Origin: JBGPOS01 sp041488155 | GTDB taxonomy: Bacteria > Chloroflexota > Dehalococcoidia > Tepidiformales > Tepidiformaceae | Length of the DNA stretch: 64,000 nt | NCBI GenBank assembly: GCA_041488155.1 | Contig: JBGPOS010000015.1 | Span: 1 to 64,000 of the forward strand | Reading direction: 5' to 3' | Shown: positions 7,621 through 15,717 of the stretch, one piece after another | Layout of the letters: each line of letters begins with the position of its first letter | Numbering within the stretch: the stretch's first letter is position 1 | Notes under the pieces: model-generated | What the model saw: only the letters and a program-made list of their open reading frames with translations | The model's database searches: none | Told to the model about the DNA's origin: nothing | Made by a program: the position numbers and the translations under genes

Positions 7621-9871
7621 GCGAAGAGTCCAGGAACTCGCGCACGATCGCCGTCCATTCGCGCTTGATCCACCGCTTCGCCCAGCGCGGGTCAACCTCC
7701 CCGAAGGGCGGCGGCTCGTCCGGGCTGAGCAGATGTCCGAGCCCGTGTTCCTTAGCTTCGTGGACCTCCGGCTCACCGTCCGCCTTGGAGGTGAAGAGGG
7801 CATAGCGTTTGGCGGAGATCCCGAGATACCACTGTTGGTGGTTCCAGTGTTCGCGAGTGAGATTCTTGCGCTCCCACTTGAGCACCCGATCTTCGCCGCG
7901 CGGCTCGCCGCCCTGCGGCTCATAAGGATTGAGGCGATCGAACCGCCGGCGGATCTCCTCAACCTCGGCGTACGACAGCGCGTACGACCGTTCACCACCG
8001 CTCTCGATCAGACCACCGCTCTCGGTCGCCACTGGCGCCAAGCTGTCGGTGTCGCAGAACGCGTAACTCCCACCGCGCTCCGTCACTTCGAGTTCGAGAA
8101 GCATGAGCATCAACCGAGCCGCGCCGGGAATCAGGGTGGCCAGGGGTGGGAAAGTGAATTGCCCCGGTCGCTCCGGTCGCTCGACGAAGGTCGTGAACGG
8201 CGTCTGCGCGCCCGTCCAGACCTCGCACTCTGCGGAGGCGTCTTCGTCCGGGTTCAGCTCAACGAAGATCCCGTAGGCGGTGGCATTGGCGAGTACTTTA
8301 AGGAAGTCGCTTAGCCGCACGATGTCCGGATCGGCGCTGTCGGCTGGCAAGCTGTTGCGGAGTGCGACGGCTCGCTTGAAGAGGTCGTCTGTGTCGGGAT
8401 CCACGGTCACGGTTCCACGTAGCTTGAGCGGCCGGAGTCCGGCCTGGCGGCCCTTCGGCACGAACCGGATAGCCCGGATTACCTCCGCGGCTCGCCCCGT
8501 GCGGAGCTTGGAAGCGACGCAGTCGGCGAGCGTGTACCAGTAGGGCCGATCGGTCGTCAGCTCGTTGACTCCGATCTGGAACCCCTGCTGATTCCCGTGC
8601 GCGGTGCGAGCGGGGAGCACGTCGCCGCGAGGAATAATCAGGACGATCGCCCGCAGCTTCGGCCACGTCTTGGGATCGAACATTTCCTCGCGCGTTAGGC
8701 AACCCAGGAAGTCGCACACCTCTGCGGTGGCGTCGACCGCGGCCACGGTCTCGGCCGTGAGCAGATCCCACAATTCCATCAACGCGTTGACGGTGGCGTA
8801 CATGCTCCGGAAGTCGAGCGGGACCACGGGCACCGGATGGTGGCGAATCCGACACTCCGATCGGCCACCAAAGTACGCTTGCATGCACGCCCCGAAGACG
8901 GCGTCCGCACAGAGGCCTAGTTCGCGATCCGGCACCAACTCCGGCGGCCGGATCCGCATGGTCGCGAGGTACGCCTTGCCTATCGTCGCCGGCGAATAGG
9001 CGCGCGTGGCCTGCAACTCGATCGGGTGGCGCTGGTATTCCGCTTTGAGCGCCTCGAACAGGTGCCAGGTCGCGCGCACATCGTGGCGGCAGTAGGTAAT
9101 GTAGTCCTCCGTCACGTGCCCGTGCTCTTCGACCTTGTCCTTGCCCTCGTCGATCCCAAACGCTTCACAGGCGGAGGCGAGGCTGTGGCTCCGGTCCGTT
9201 AAAGCGAACGCCAGCGTCTTCAGGTCGAGGAAATGGCCGCGAAAGTTGTTGTAAGAGGGCTTCGGTTTCCTCACGTCGACCGGAGTGAACCGCATTCGAG
9301 CCCGCTTGCTGTCGATCGGGCTGATCACGATGCGCGGGTGGTATTTGTTGGGAACCCGTCGCCCGTGTCCATCGACGTACTCGTCCATTGTGAAAGAGAA
9401 GCCCCCCGTCCCCTGCCCGCGCGCCGGGGCCGCGCTGGCGGCGAGGTGAGCGAAGTCGAAGAAGAGGTTGAAACCGACAATCAACGCCTTGCCGCGGTAG
9501 GCAACCGGCCAGAACACCTTCTTGAGGAACTCTTGTCGGCTCCACAATTGGAGTTGGGGATCAGAGCGGCCGTAGCGCTTCCGCGCGTCGCCTGAATGGC
9601 TGGCGACGTAATCGCCCAATCTCGCGCGATCCTCGTCTGGAAGGTCGTCAGCGTAAAAGAGCCCCTCTTCGTTGCAGCGGTCGCCGTGATAGATGCGATA
9701 CGCACCAAACGTGAGGCGCTGCGAGATGTCGGTTCGGGTTTCACAGTCGAAAACGAGGGTGACGTTAGGGAAGCTGTTGTGCGTTGGCTGCCAATCGCGC
9801 CCACGGCGGTCCTTCGGGACCGCCCAGGCGCGCGTAACGAGTTGGCTGTGGATGGGCACCGGATCAGGCAT
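7613..9871 (-). CDS. polB: Family B DNA polymerase of the casposon
   Basis: The 752-residue protein has all three 3'-5' exonuclease motifs: LVFDCET (Exo I, residues about 45-51), GFNLFFDFAHLA (Exo II) and YCRHD (Exo III). It also has the polymerase motifs PLDFRSMYATVNAL (motif A), KVLANATAYG (motif B) and FCDTDS (motif C). Both activities should therefore be intact. It is presumed to copy the transposon. I start it at the ATG at 9869-9871, which shares one base with the stop of the upstream gene (TAATG); the frame is open 25 codons further, but that stretch overlaps the upstream gene. It is the core gene of the minus-strand operon. Whether it is protein-primed or RNA-primed cannot be told by eye. 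Confidence 0.95.
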   Translation of the reverse strand: MPDPVPIHSQLVTRAWAVPKDRRGRDWQPTHNSFPNVTLVFDCETRTDISQRLTFGAYRIYHGDRCNEEGLFYADDLPDEDRARLGDYVASHSGDARKRYGRSDPQLQLWSRQEFLKKVFWPVAYRGKALIVGFNLFFDFAHLAASAAPARGQGTGGFSFTMDEYVDGHGRRVPNKYHPRIVISPIDSKRARMRFTPVDVRKPKPSYNNFRGHFLDLKTLAFALTDRSHSLASACEAFGIDEGKDKVEEHGHVTEDYITYCRHDVRATWHLFEALKAEYQRHPIELQATRAYSPATIGKAYLATMRIRPPELVPDRELGLCADAVFGACMQAYFGGRSECRIRHHPVPVVPLDFRSMYATVNALMELWDLLTAETVAAVDATAEVCDFLGCLTREEMFDPKTWPKLRAIVLIIPRGDVLPARTAHGNQQGFQIGVNELTTDRPYWYTLADCVASKLRTGRAAEVIRAIRFVPKGRQAGLRPLKLRGTVTVDPDTDDLFKRAVALRNSLPADSADPDIVRLSDFLKVLANATAYGIFVELNPDEDASAECEVWTGAQTPFTTFVERPERPGQFTFPPLATLIPGAARLMLMLLELEVTERGGSYAFCDTDSLAPVATESGGLIESGGERSYALSYAEVEEIRRRFDRLNPYEPQGGEPRGEDRVLKWERKNLTREHWNHQQWYLGISAKRYALFTSKADGEPEVHEAKEHGLGHLLSPDEPPPFGEVDPRWAKRWIKREWTAIVREFLDSSRG

Positions 9872-10347
9872 TAGCGCGCCGCCGCCGTGAAGGCCGCGAA
9901 GTCCTGACTCTCCCACCAACGGGCGCCAAAGGTTGTCGTTAAGCATCGGTCGAGCGCTTCGAGCGCCTGCGGCACCCAGCCGACCGACCGTTCGATGATC
10001 AGGCGCATGTAGTCGCGCCAGGCGCGGAGCACGGCCGCCGCTTTGATCAGCGGGCTGTGGTCGGGGTTGCGAAGTGTCTCGATCCAGTCTTCTTGCATGT
10101 CACTAATCCTTCGATGGTCATTCGCTGGGAAGCGATAGAGATCGTTTGAGTTGGCGCGACCGCCGAAGTGGTCGGCTTCGATCCCGCTCTTGCCTTGTGC
10201 GACGGCGAGGCACTCGTAGCAGATCACCGGGACGCGCCCCCGCACGAGGACGCCAACATCGATCTCGCCACAGGCGCACTTAGCGTCGGGTGGAAGTTCC
10301 TGTCGCCTCCGCTCTTCCCGCAAAGCTTGACTAAGTTCGTTGTCCAT
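9871..10347 (-). CDS. HNH-like zinc protein upstream of the polymerase
   Basis: The 158-residue protein has a CACG...CYEC zinc-binding pair near residues 24-47 and then GIEADHFGGRANSNDLYRFP and ANDHR, which resembles the E-x-D-H and N..H elements of a diverged HNH nuclease. The C-terminal half is helical. It ends on the polymerase start codon (TAATG overlap), so the two should be produced together. HNH nucleases are common partners of Cas1 and PolB in casposons. The catalytic assignment is tentative because the HNH spacing is unusual. A purine-rich GGGAGAGG lies just upstream of its ATG. Confidence 0.65.
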   Translation of the reverse strand: MDNELSQALREERRRQELPPDAKCACGEIDVGVLVRGRVPVICYECLAVAQGKSGIEADHFGGRANSNDLYRFPANDHRRISDMQEDWIETLRNPDHSPLIKAAAVLRAWRDYMRLIIERSVGWVPQALEALDRCLTTTFGARWWESQDFAAFTAAAR

Positions 10348-10373
10348 CTAATGCCTCTCCCTTCGAATCGAGT

Positions 10374-11021
10374 TCAGGCCGCGGCGGCGTAGATGCTCTC
10401 GAACGAGAGCTGGCCACGCCGAGCGCGAAGATTGATTTCATTGAGGTCGGTGAGGAACCAATACCGACGTTTTTCGACTTGGATGTATTTCCCAGCGAAT
10501 TTCAGGAGTGGTCCGGCGTCGCCGTCGCCATAGACGTATCGGCGGAGCGCCACGTCATGCCGCGCGATGAGGCTGGCGGTCTTCGAATTCCGGACAGTAA
10601 CGACGACGGGCTCCCCCGGATGGGTTGCGTTAAACTTCAAGGTTCGCGGGAGCCGGTCATCTCCTGATGCGAAGTAACGGCCTCCCCGCTTTTCTAGCTC
10701 CCGCCCGACGTAGCGACGGACGGTAGTCGGCGTGGTATCGGCCTTGGCTGCCGCCTGTTTCAGGCTCAACCCTTCCTGGCGCATGTATCGGAGTGTTTTC
10801 AGCGCTCCTTCGTAACGTTCTTCTTGCAACGCGCTGAGCCGGCCGAGGTTGAGCTTGGTCGGCGCCTGTCCGGTGGCGCGCTGTCGTGCTGCCAGGGACG
10901 CGTAGCCCTTGAGTCGAGCGTGGACGTTGCCGTACTGGCGACGACTTGTGAAAGTCTGGGCCGCGAACGGTCCGGACTTCGGCGTATACGGGTGAGCACG
11001 CGTGATGGCTGGACGTTTCAC
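10374..11021 (-). CDS. HTH-containing protein of the casposon replication operon
   Basis: The 215-residue protein has a basic N-terminal third and then SLKQAAAKADTTPTTVRRYV near residues 86-106, a clear helix-turn-helix of the kind seen in transposon and phage DNA-binding proteins. The C-terminal half (from RLPRTLKF to the end) is a separate small domain ending in FESIYAAAA. It overlaps the upstream gene by 4 bp (ATGA) and is 26 bp from the downstream HNH-like gene, so it is part of the same transcript as the polymerase. It may bind element ends or the origin; that is inference. Confidence 0.65.
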   Translation of the reverse strand: MKRPAITRAHPYTPKSGPFAAQTFTSRRQYGNVHARLKGYASLAARQRATGQAPTKLNLGRLSALQEERYEGALKTLRYMRQEGLSLKQAAAKADTTPTTVRRYVGRELEKRGGRYFASGDDRLPRTLKFNATHPGEPVVVTVRNSKTASLIARHDVALRRYVYGDGDAGPLLKFAGKYIQVEKRRYWFLTDLNEINLRARRGQLSFESIYAAAA

Positions 11022-11464
11022 GGGGCGTCAGTCTCATCGCCTGCTGTCCGCACGTGGACGAACTGCCGCATTGACTGCGGGGTCGCGGCATCGAACTTCA
11101 GTCGCTCGGGCGAGATAAGTTGTCCGTCGTCGCTGAGGAACTCCACTCGTTTGTCGGCGCTCGCAGCGTCATTGATTTCGGCCCACACGCCGTGGCCGAT
11201 ACAGTCCGGGTCGTTGTCGTGAAAGAACACGACAGCGTCGATCCGGCTGAGAAGCTCGGGCCACTCGACTTTCCACTGAGCGTGGCTGTGGAACAGGTGC
11301 TTCGGTTCGAGGATCTCAGCGTCGGGGTAGTGTCCGCGAAGGTACGCGAGCATCTCTGCGTATCGCTGAGTCTCATAGGTTGAGAGTGGACCGGAGAAGT
11401 AAATCGCGCCCACGGTCCGCCCAAGCCGTTCCCGTTCGGGGTTGGTTTGTGGTAAACTAGACAT
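11018..11464 (-). CDS. Nucleoside 2-deoxyribosyltransferase-like protein
   Basis: The 148-residue protein begins with VGAIYFSGPLSTYETQRYAE and continues with EILEPKHLF, RIDAVVFFHDNDPDCIGHGV and WAEI. This order (a strand ending in SGP, a variable helix, then a strand and a Gly-x-Gly-V..E turn) resembles nucleoside 2-deoxyribosyltransferase-like folds, where the Glu is catalytic. Such folds are used for nucleotide salvage and also as nucleotide-degrading domains in mobile elements. The ATG is preceded by AGGA eight bases upstream. It is the second gene of the polymerase operon and overlaps the next gene by 4 bp. The enzyme activity is not proven. Confidence 0.55.
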   Translation of the reverse strand: MSSLPQTNPERERLGRTVGAIYFSGPLSTYETQRYAEMLAYLRGHYPDAEILEPKHLFHSHAQWKVEWPELLSRIDAVVFFHDNDPDCIGHGVWAEINDAASADKRVEFLSDDGQLISPERLKFDAATPQSMRQFVHVRTAGDETDAP

Positions 11465-11518
11465 GAAGATTTCCTTTGGCCCGCCGTCCGTTGCATCCGG
11501 AGGCGGGTCTTCTCTTGT

Positions 11519-11701
11519 CTACGGATCCACGGCCGGAACACCGTCCGAGACCCTCTCGCGGTAGCCGTGCTCAGCGAGCCAGCCGTTCAGGATCCCCAGG
11601 ACCAACGCACGTACCGTGCATTGGTAGTCGAGGGCGGCTCGCTTCAGTAGCCAGCGCACTCCACTGTTGGGGATCGAGACGTAGAGGCCCTGTCTATCCA
11701 T
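11519..11701 (-). CDS. Small DNA-binding protein, possibly ribbon-helix-helix
   Basis: This 60-residue protein (MDRQGLYVSIPNSGVRWLLK and then two helices) has the short strand plus helix-helix pattern of ribbon-helix-helix regulators. A strong ribosome-binding site, GGAG, lies nine bases before the ATG. It is the first gene of the minus-strand operon, directly downstream of the divergent control region with AGCTAGC repeats, so it may be the repressor of the operon. Confidence 0.6.
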   Translation of the reverse strand: MDRQGLYVSIPNSGVRWLLKRAALDYQCTVRALVLGILNGWLAEHGYRERVSDGVPAVDP

Positions 11702-11754
11702 CCGTGATCACTCCTTTCGGCAGCTCCCCTACCGCTCGGGGCACACACGAATGG

Positions 11755-11796
11755 TTGAGCTAGCTGCTCGCGTTGGATAGTTAGCTAGCCTATAAT
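11755..11796. promoter_or_regulatory. Divergent control region with AGCTAGC repeats and a TATAAT box
   Basis: AGCTAGCT is a palindrome at 11758-11765 and AGCTAGC recurs at 11783-11789, 25 bp apart. A perfect -10 hexamer TATAAT follows at 11791-11796 and would serve the plus-strand gene starting at 11835; no good -35 box is visible. The region separates the polymerase operon from the regulator-cas1 unit and is the most likely place where transposition is controlled. Confidence 0.55.
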
Positions 11797-11834
11797 CCGA
11801 GCCATACCCACTTCTGAAAATCAAGAGTTTCCTA

Positions 11835-12440
11835 ATGACAGGGGCGAAGCCAATTCAACCGGTGTCCGCCAACCGCGCATGCGAGCTGGCGGCCGAACTG
11901 GGCATCTCTGTCGAGTATTCACAGTTCCGGGAATGGGCAGCACGAGGGTTGCTCCCCGAGCCAGTCGCTGCGCTCTATCCGCTTGAGACCGTGGAGCGGC
12001 TCGTGCGAATCGCCGCACTCCGTGGAACCAAACGGGCGCTCGAACGTCGCGTGCTTACGTTGGGAGCCGAATTTCGAGAGCCACTAATTCCAACGTCTCA
12101 GATCAAGCGCGCCATGCTCGAACTCGCTCCGAAGATCCATGCGAAGGCGAAGCTACTCCGAACCGTGCACAAATCACTGTCTGAACTCGGTGGCCAGGCT
12201 CAGGCGCTTCCTTCACGAAAGCGAAGATGGCGACCGCCGGCAACCACAGAAGAGTGGCTCGCGGTGCTAAACGGCTTAGACGAGGGACATCTAGATAGCC
12301 AGCGTGTCGGCTTCTACGCGTGGGCGGCCTTGCTACGGGTGCACTTCGAAGAGCGGCTTCGTCCGATCCCAGACGAGGAATTAGTCACAGCGATCGCTGT
12401 CCGGCACGCAGAAATGAAGGTGTTCATCGCGCCAGACTAA
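11835..12440 (+). CDS. MerR/excisionase-like HTH protein upstream of cas1
   Basis: The 201-residue protein opens with RACELAAELGISVEYSQFRE and WAARGLLPEPVAALYPLETV, the helix-turn-helix plus wing pattern of MerR-like and excisionase-like proteins. The remaining 130 residues are mostly helical and basic around residues 115-140. It is the gene directly before cas1 (64-bp gap) and reads the same way, so it may be either the regulator of cas1 or an architectural partner in excision and integration. I do not recognise a precise family. Confidence 0.6.
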   Translation: MTGAKPIQPVSANRACELAAELGISVEYSQFREWAARGLLPEPVAALYPLETVERLVRIAALRGTKRALERRVLTLGAEFREPLIPTSQIKRAMLELAPKIHAKAKLLRTVHKSLSELGGQAQALPSRKRRWRPPATTEEWLAVLNGLDEGHLDSQRVGFYAWAALLRVHFEERLRPIPDEELVTAIAVRHAEMKVFIAPD

Positions 12441-12449
12441 TTGATAGAA

Positions 12450-12479
12450 GCCCCCGCGACCGTCCAGTGGTCCGGGGGC
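12450..12479 (+). terminator. GC hairpin between the HTH gene and cas1
   Basis: GCCCCCG (12450-12456) pairs with CGGGGGC (12473-12479), and GACC (12458-12461) with GGTC (12469-12472), giving an 11-bp stem with one bulged base. There is no T-run after it, so it may be an attenuator or a partial terminator that lowers cas1 expression rather than a full terminator. Confidence 0.4.
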
Positions 12480-12504
12480 ATGGCACACGGAATGGAGGTT
12501 CCGC

Positions 12505-14166
12505 ATGCAAAGGCAAGCTACCGCCGAGAGCAGCACTCGGACAACCCAACTACGCATCCGCGACGGCTTGTTGGTTGTCAGCGGGTACGGGGTTCGCATC
12601 AATGTGGATCGGGGCCATCTCACCGTCGCCGATGGCTTCCCGGACGAACGGCGGACGCTGCGGCTGTCGCGCGGGACCGCTCGGCTCAAGCGGCTGGTAC
12701 TTCTCGGGCACTCCGGCACGATCTCTCTAGAAGCGATGCGATGGCTTCACGATGTGGGCGCGGCGCTCGTGCAAATCGACGCCGACGGCGTACTCATCAC
12801 GGTGTCGGCTCCGGCGGGGCAAGACGATCCACGACTCCGGCGCGCTCAGGCGATAGCGCCATTCAACGGCGTCGGCCTGGCACTGGCGCGTGAGTTGATC
12901 CGCCTCAAGGTGGAACGTCAATGGGAGTTGTTGGACCGACTGCCCGTCGAAGCTACGACCTTGCCCGAACTGCCCATGGTACTCTCAGACGTAGAACGCG
13001 CGTCTACGGTCCCGGCGCTGCGACTCACCGAGGCGCACGCCGCTAAGGCCTATTGGGCCGCGTGGACTCCCGTCTCGGTTCGCTTTGCCAAGATCGACCT
13101 ACCCCGCATCCCCGAACACTGGGGGCGGGCGGGGGCTCGTGTGTCGGCGATTTCGGGTTCGCCTCGCAAGGCCACTAACCCAGCGAACGCGATTCTCAAT
13201 TACCTCTACGCCATCCTCGAAGCCGAGACACGGATCGCACTGCTCACTGTCGGACTCGATCCGGGACTCGGCGTACTCCACGCCGACTTGACCGCCCGCG
13301 ACTCGCTCGCGCTCGACGTGATGGAAGCGGTCCGGCCCGAAGCTGACGCCGTCGCGCTCGACCTACTGCAACGTCGCACGTTTTCCCGGCATGAATTCTA
13401 CGAAATGCCCGACGGCACGTGCCGTCTCGTTGCGCCACTGCCACAGCAGCTCGCGGTGGCAGTCCCGCGACTCCGTCGTGCCGTGGCACCCGTCGCAGAG
13501 TTGGTCGCGCGCCGACTCGCTGAGAGTCCAACTCCGACCGTGGGTTCCTCCCCGCACGCCAACCCCATGGTGGTACGCCCCGCCCGGCTCACCCTCCCGA
13601 CGCCCCTCACACAATCCAATCGCCGCGCCGCACTCGACGCCGTCCGCGTCCAACCACCACCCAAGCCGCGTTCGCGACCACTTGCGAACAACTCCGCGTG
13701 TCTGGCGTGCGGCCAAGTCATCGCCGGCCACCACACCTACTGCGACGAATGCCGGGCAGAACACAATGAACAGTCGGCTCAACAGTTCGGAGCCGCCGCC
13801 GTCGAGCGGCTCCGAGCGCGACGGGCGGTCGGAGAGGATCCGACTGCCACGCCCCAGGCGCGGGCGAAACAGGGTCGGACGAACTCCGCCAACCGCGCCG
13901 CCGAAGCCGCGTGGGATCGACTGCACCCGGACAAGCTGGACGCGGCGGCGTTCGTCGTCGAGATTCTGCCCGCGCTTCAAGCACGCTCAGCGCACGCGCT
14001 GAGCCGCGCCACCGGGCTGTCGGTGGGCTATTGCTCCCGAATCAAGCGTGGCGAACTCGTGCCGCACCCGCGGCATTGGGACCCCTTTCGGCAGGGCTGG
14101 TCCAGTATCGCGCAGGCGACGGACGACTTACAGCAGGACTTCGCGGATTCGGTCGTGCAAGTGTGA
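12505..14166 (+). CDS. cas1: Casposase: Cas1 integrase with C-terminal zinc ribbon and HTH
   Basis: The 553-residue protein has a full Cas1 core: an N-terminal beta domain (GHSGTISLEAMRWLHDVGAA, residues 68-87) and a helical catalytic domain. Likely catalytic residues are E241 in NYLYAILEAE, H259 in GLGVLHAD, and D271 and E274 in SLALDVMEAVRP. After about residue 345 comes an extension not found in CRISPR Cas1: a Pro-rich linker, a zinc ribbon (C399-x2-C402, C413-x2-C416) and an HTH near 493-520 (AHALSRATGLSVGYCSRIKR). Casposases characteristically carry such a DNA-binding tail. The ATG follows a strong GGAGG by six bases. No cas2 is present. It should insert the element with staggered cuts that give the 14-bp duplication. 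Its 3' end overlaps the convergent nuclease gene by 39 bp. Confidence 0.96.
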   Translation: MQRQATAESSTRTTQLRIRDGLLVVSGYGVRINVDRGHLTVADGFPDERRTLRLSRGTARLKRLVLLGHSGTISLEAMRWLHDVGAALVQIDADGVLITVSAPAGQDDPRLRRAQAIAPFNGVGLALARELIRLKVERQWELLDRLPVEATTLPELPMVLSDVERASTVPALRLTEAHAAKAYWAAWTPVSVRFAKIDLPRIPEHWGRAGARVSAISGSPRKATNPANAILNYLYAILEAETRIALLTVGLDPGLGVLHADLTARDSLALDVMEAVRPEADAVALDLLQRRTFSRHEFYEMPDGTCRLVAPLPQQLAVAVPRLRRAVAPVAELVARRLAESPTPTVGSSPHANPMVVRPARLTLPTPLTQSNRRAALDAVRVQPPPKPRSRPLANNSACLACGQVIAGHHTYCDECRAEHNEQSAQQFGAAAVERLRARRAVGEDPTATPQARAKQGRTNSANRAAEAAWDRLHPDKLDAAAFVVEILPALQARSAHALSRATGLSVGYCSRIKRGELVPHPRHWDPFRQGWSSIAQATDDLQQDFADSVVQV

Positions 14167-15573
14167 ATCGACGCCCGCTAGGCCAGCGTCGACCAGGGCA
14201 TGCACCATTGCCTCTAGGTCCAAATCGTCGAGGAAAAGAACCACGACACCCTGATCGTGCAGGGCGTCCTTGCACCTCTTTAGCAGTGTGCCTCGGTCGT
14301 CCACACGCCGACACACAATGATGCCGAGCTTGCCACGCCGAGCCGACAGACGACCTATCATCTGGTCGATCTCGGGGTTGGCAAGGTCTTGCGAGTAGTT
14401 CTTACATTCGAACGGAACGTAAGGCGACGGTATGTCATAGCGTGGGCGGAGAGAGGCGAAGAATCCCTTCGTTGCGACATTGTCCGCGAGTATATCAAGG
14501 CGTTTCCGACCCTCGTTAATCTCCTGCTCGACCTCGAAGCGGGTCAATTGTGGGTAAAATAGCGCCGTCAGGAGGCCTTTTACAGCTCGATGATACTGAG
14601 TCGCGCCGGCATTACCAGGCCGTATCCGAATAATACTAGCCAACGCTTCCAGTGGATCGAATTCTCTAGGATCGGGTTCCCGCGATTCTATTACCGGATC
14701 TGGCACTGGTCCGGGATCCTCAACTGAACTGCGGTATTGTTGAAGAACCTCCGGGTGTTCTGTTGAAAACTTCACGATGAATTCCGAAGAAGGCGGGTGT
14801 CTGACAGCAATGTCTTTCTTATAAACTCGTTTACGCCCGTTCTTAAGGAGGGTTACTAGGGAGTCGCCTGCGTTAACATACTCCGCCTGCAGAAAGTCTA
14901 GAATGTGACCCTGGTAATATTCGCGGGTGTCGTAAGCTAAGTCTAGCCGGACGATATATTTCGGAACCAACACGACAGCCGATTCCCCACCTGCCTGTTT
15001 GACAACCGGCAGTTGCACGTACACGCTTTTCCACCGTTCAGCGGCAGCATCCCAAAGAACCTGCGCGACAGGTCGCGTGGGAATCCCATGAAAGTCGCAC
15101 TGTGACTTAGTAAACTCGAACAGTGGTCCAAAGATTATGTTGGTTGCAACGTCGGAGATTTTGTCGCGTCCAACTCCCGGAACGAGCAGTTCGCAGTCGG
15201 AGAGGTCCTGGAGTAACCCGCTTCGCAAGGCCTTGCTACCCAATAGCTTGGTGTGAATTGCGGAGGCGCCGGACCGACCGAGCGATCGGCCGGCTGGTTC
15301 GCGCGTCGACAGCCCGAGATGCGTTTGATTTGGTTCGGAGAGACGGCTTAGGAGCCCGATGGCTTGTGTGTGTCGGCCGGCGGCCGTAAGTCGCAGAATC
15401 ACTTCGAAGTACGACACTATCAGGTCGTTCGCTTGCTCCGACCACGGATCCGACAGGGCGCCGATCGCGAATGGGTCGACGTACAGCCTAACGTCAGTTT
15501 CGAGGGGGATGTCCACGAAATCGAGCTGGTACTGGGACTGGCCGAGGCGGAAGTAGTCGGAAAAGCGCGCCAT
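14128..15573 (-). CDS. PD-(D/E)xK-type nuclease-like protein
   Basis: The 481-residue protein has an N-terminal region of about 290 residues (FRLGQSQYQLDFVDIPLETD, VRLYVDPFAI) and a C-terminal region with RKRLDILADN, then VPFECKNYSQDLANPEIDQM and GKLGIIVCRRVDDRG. The order D...E-C-K in this setting is the PD-(D/E)xK nuclease core used by many restriction and anti-phage nucleases. I do not recognise a named system. It is cargo in the right arm of the casposon and converges on cas1. Base use is visibly less GC-rich than in the chromosomal genes. A host-defence role is likely but inferred. Confidence 0.7.
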   Translation of the reverse strand: MARFSDYFRLGQSQYQLDFVDIPLETDVRLYVDPFAIGALSDPWSEQANDLIVSYFEVILRLTAAGRHTQAIGLLSRLSEPNQTHLGLSTREPAGRSLGRSGASAIHTKLLGSKALRSGLLQDLSDCELLVPGVGRDKISDVATNIIFGPLFEFTKSQCDFHGIPTRPVAQVLWDAAAERWKSVYVQLPVVKQAGGESAVVLVPKYIVRLDLAYDTREYYQGHILDFLQAEYVNAGDSLVTLLKNGRKRVYKKDIAVRHPPSSEFIVKFSTEHPEVLQQYRSSVEDPGPVPDPVIESREPDPREFDPLEALASIIRIRPGNAGATQYHRAVKGLLTALFYPQLTRFEVEQEINEGRKRLDILADNVATKGFFASLRPRYDIPSPYVPFECKNYSQDLANPEIDQMIGRLSARRGKLGIIVCRRVDDRGTLLKRCKDALHDQGVVVLFLDDLDLEAMVHALVDAGLAGVDSHLHDRIREVLL

Positions 15574-15717
15574 GATGTTACGATGCCGCCCTTACGCGAT
15601 GGCTATGCTTGTTTGGACGATGCCAACACGACGAGCTGCTGTCAAGGGTTCCTCCCAGCCGCTCGCTGCTGGCAAGTTCCGTCGCACCGTTCGGAATTTG
15701 CATGGCGTGGTTGCCTC

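Noticed and set aside
7532..8314. Plus-strand frame of 260 codons inside the polymerase region
   Set aside because: The minus strand there encodes polymerase motifs B and C, so the plus frame is a shadow.
15364..15717. Upstream extension of the P-loop protein
   Set aside because: It is antisense to the 5' end of the nuclease gene, and the P-loop strand starts at the GTG at 15718.
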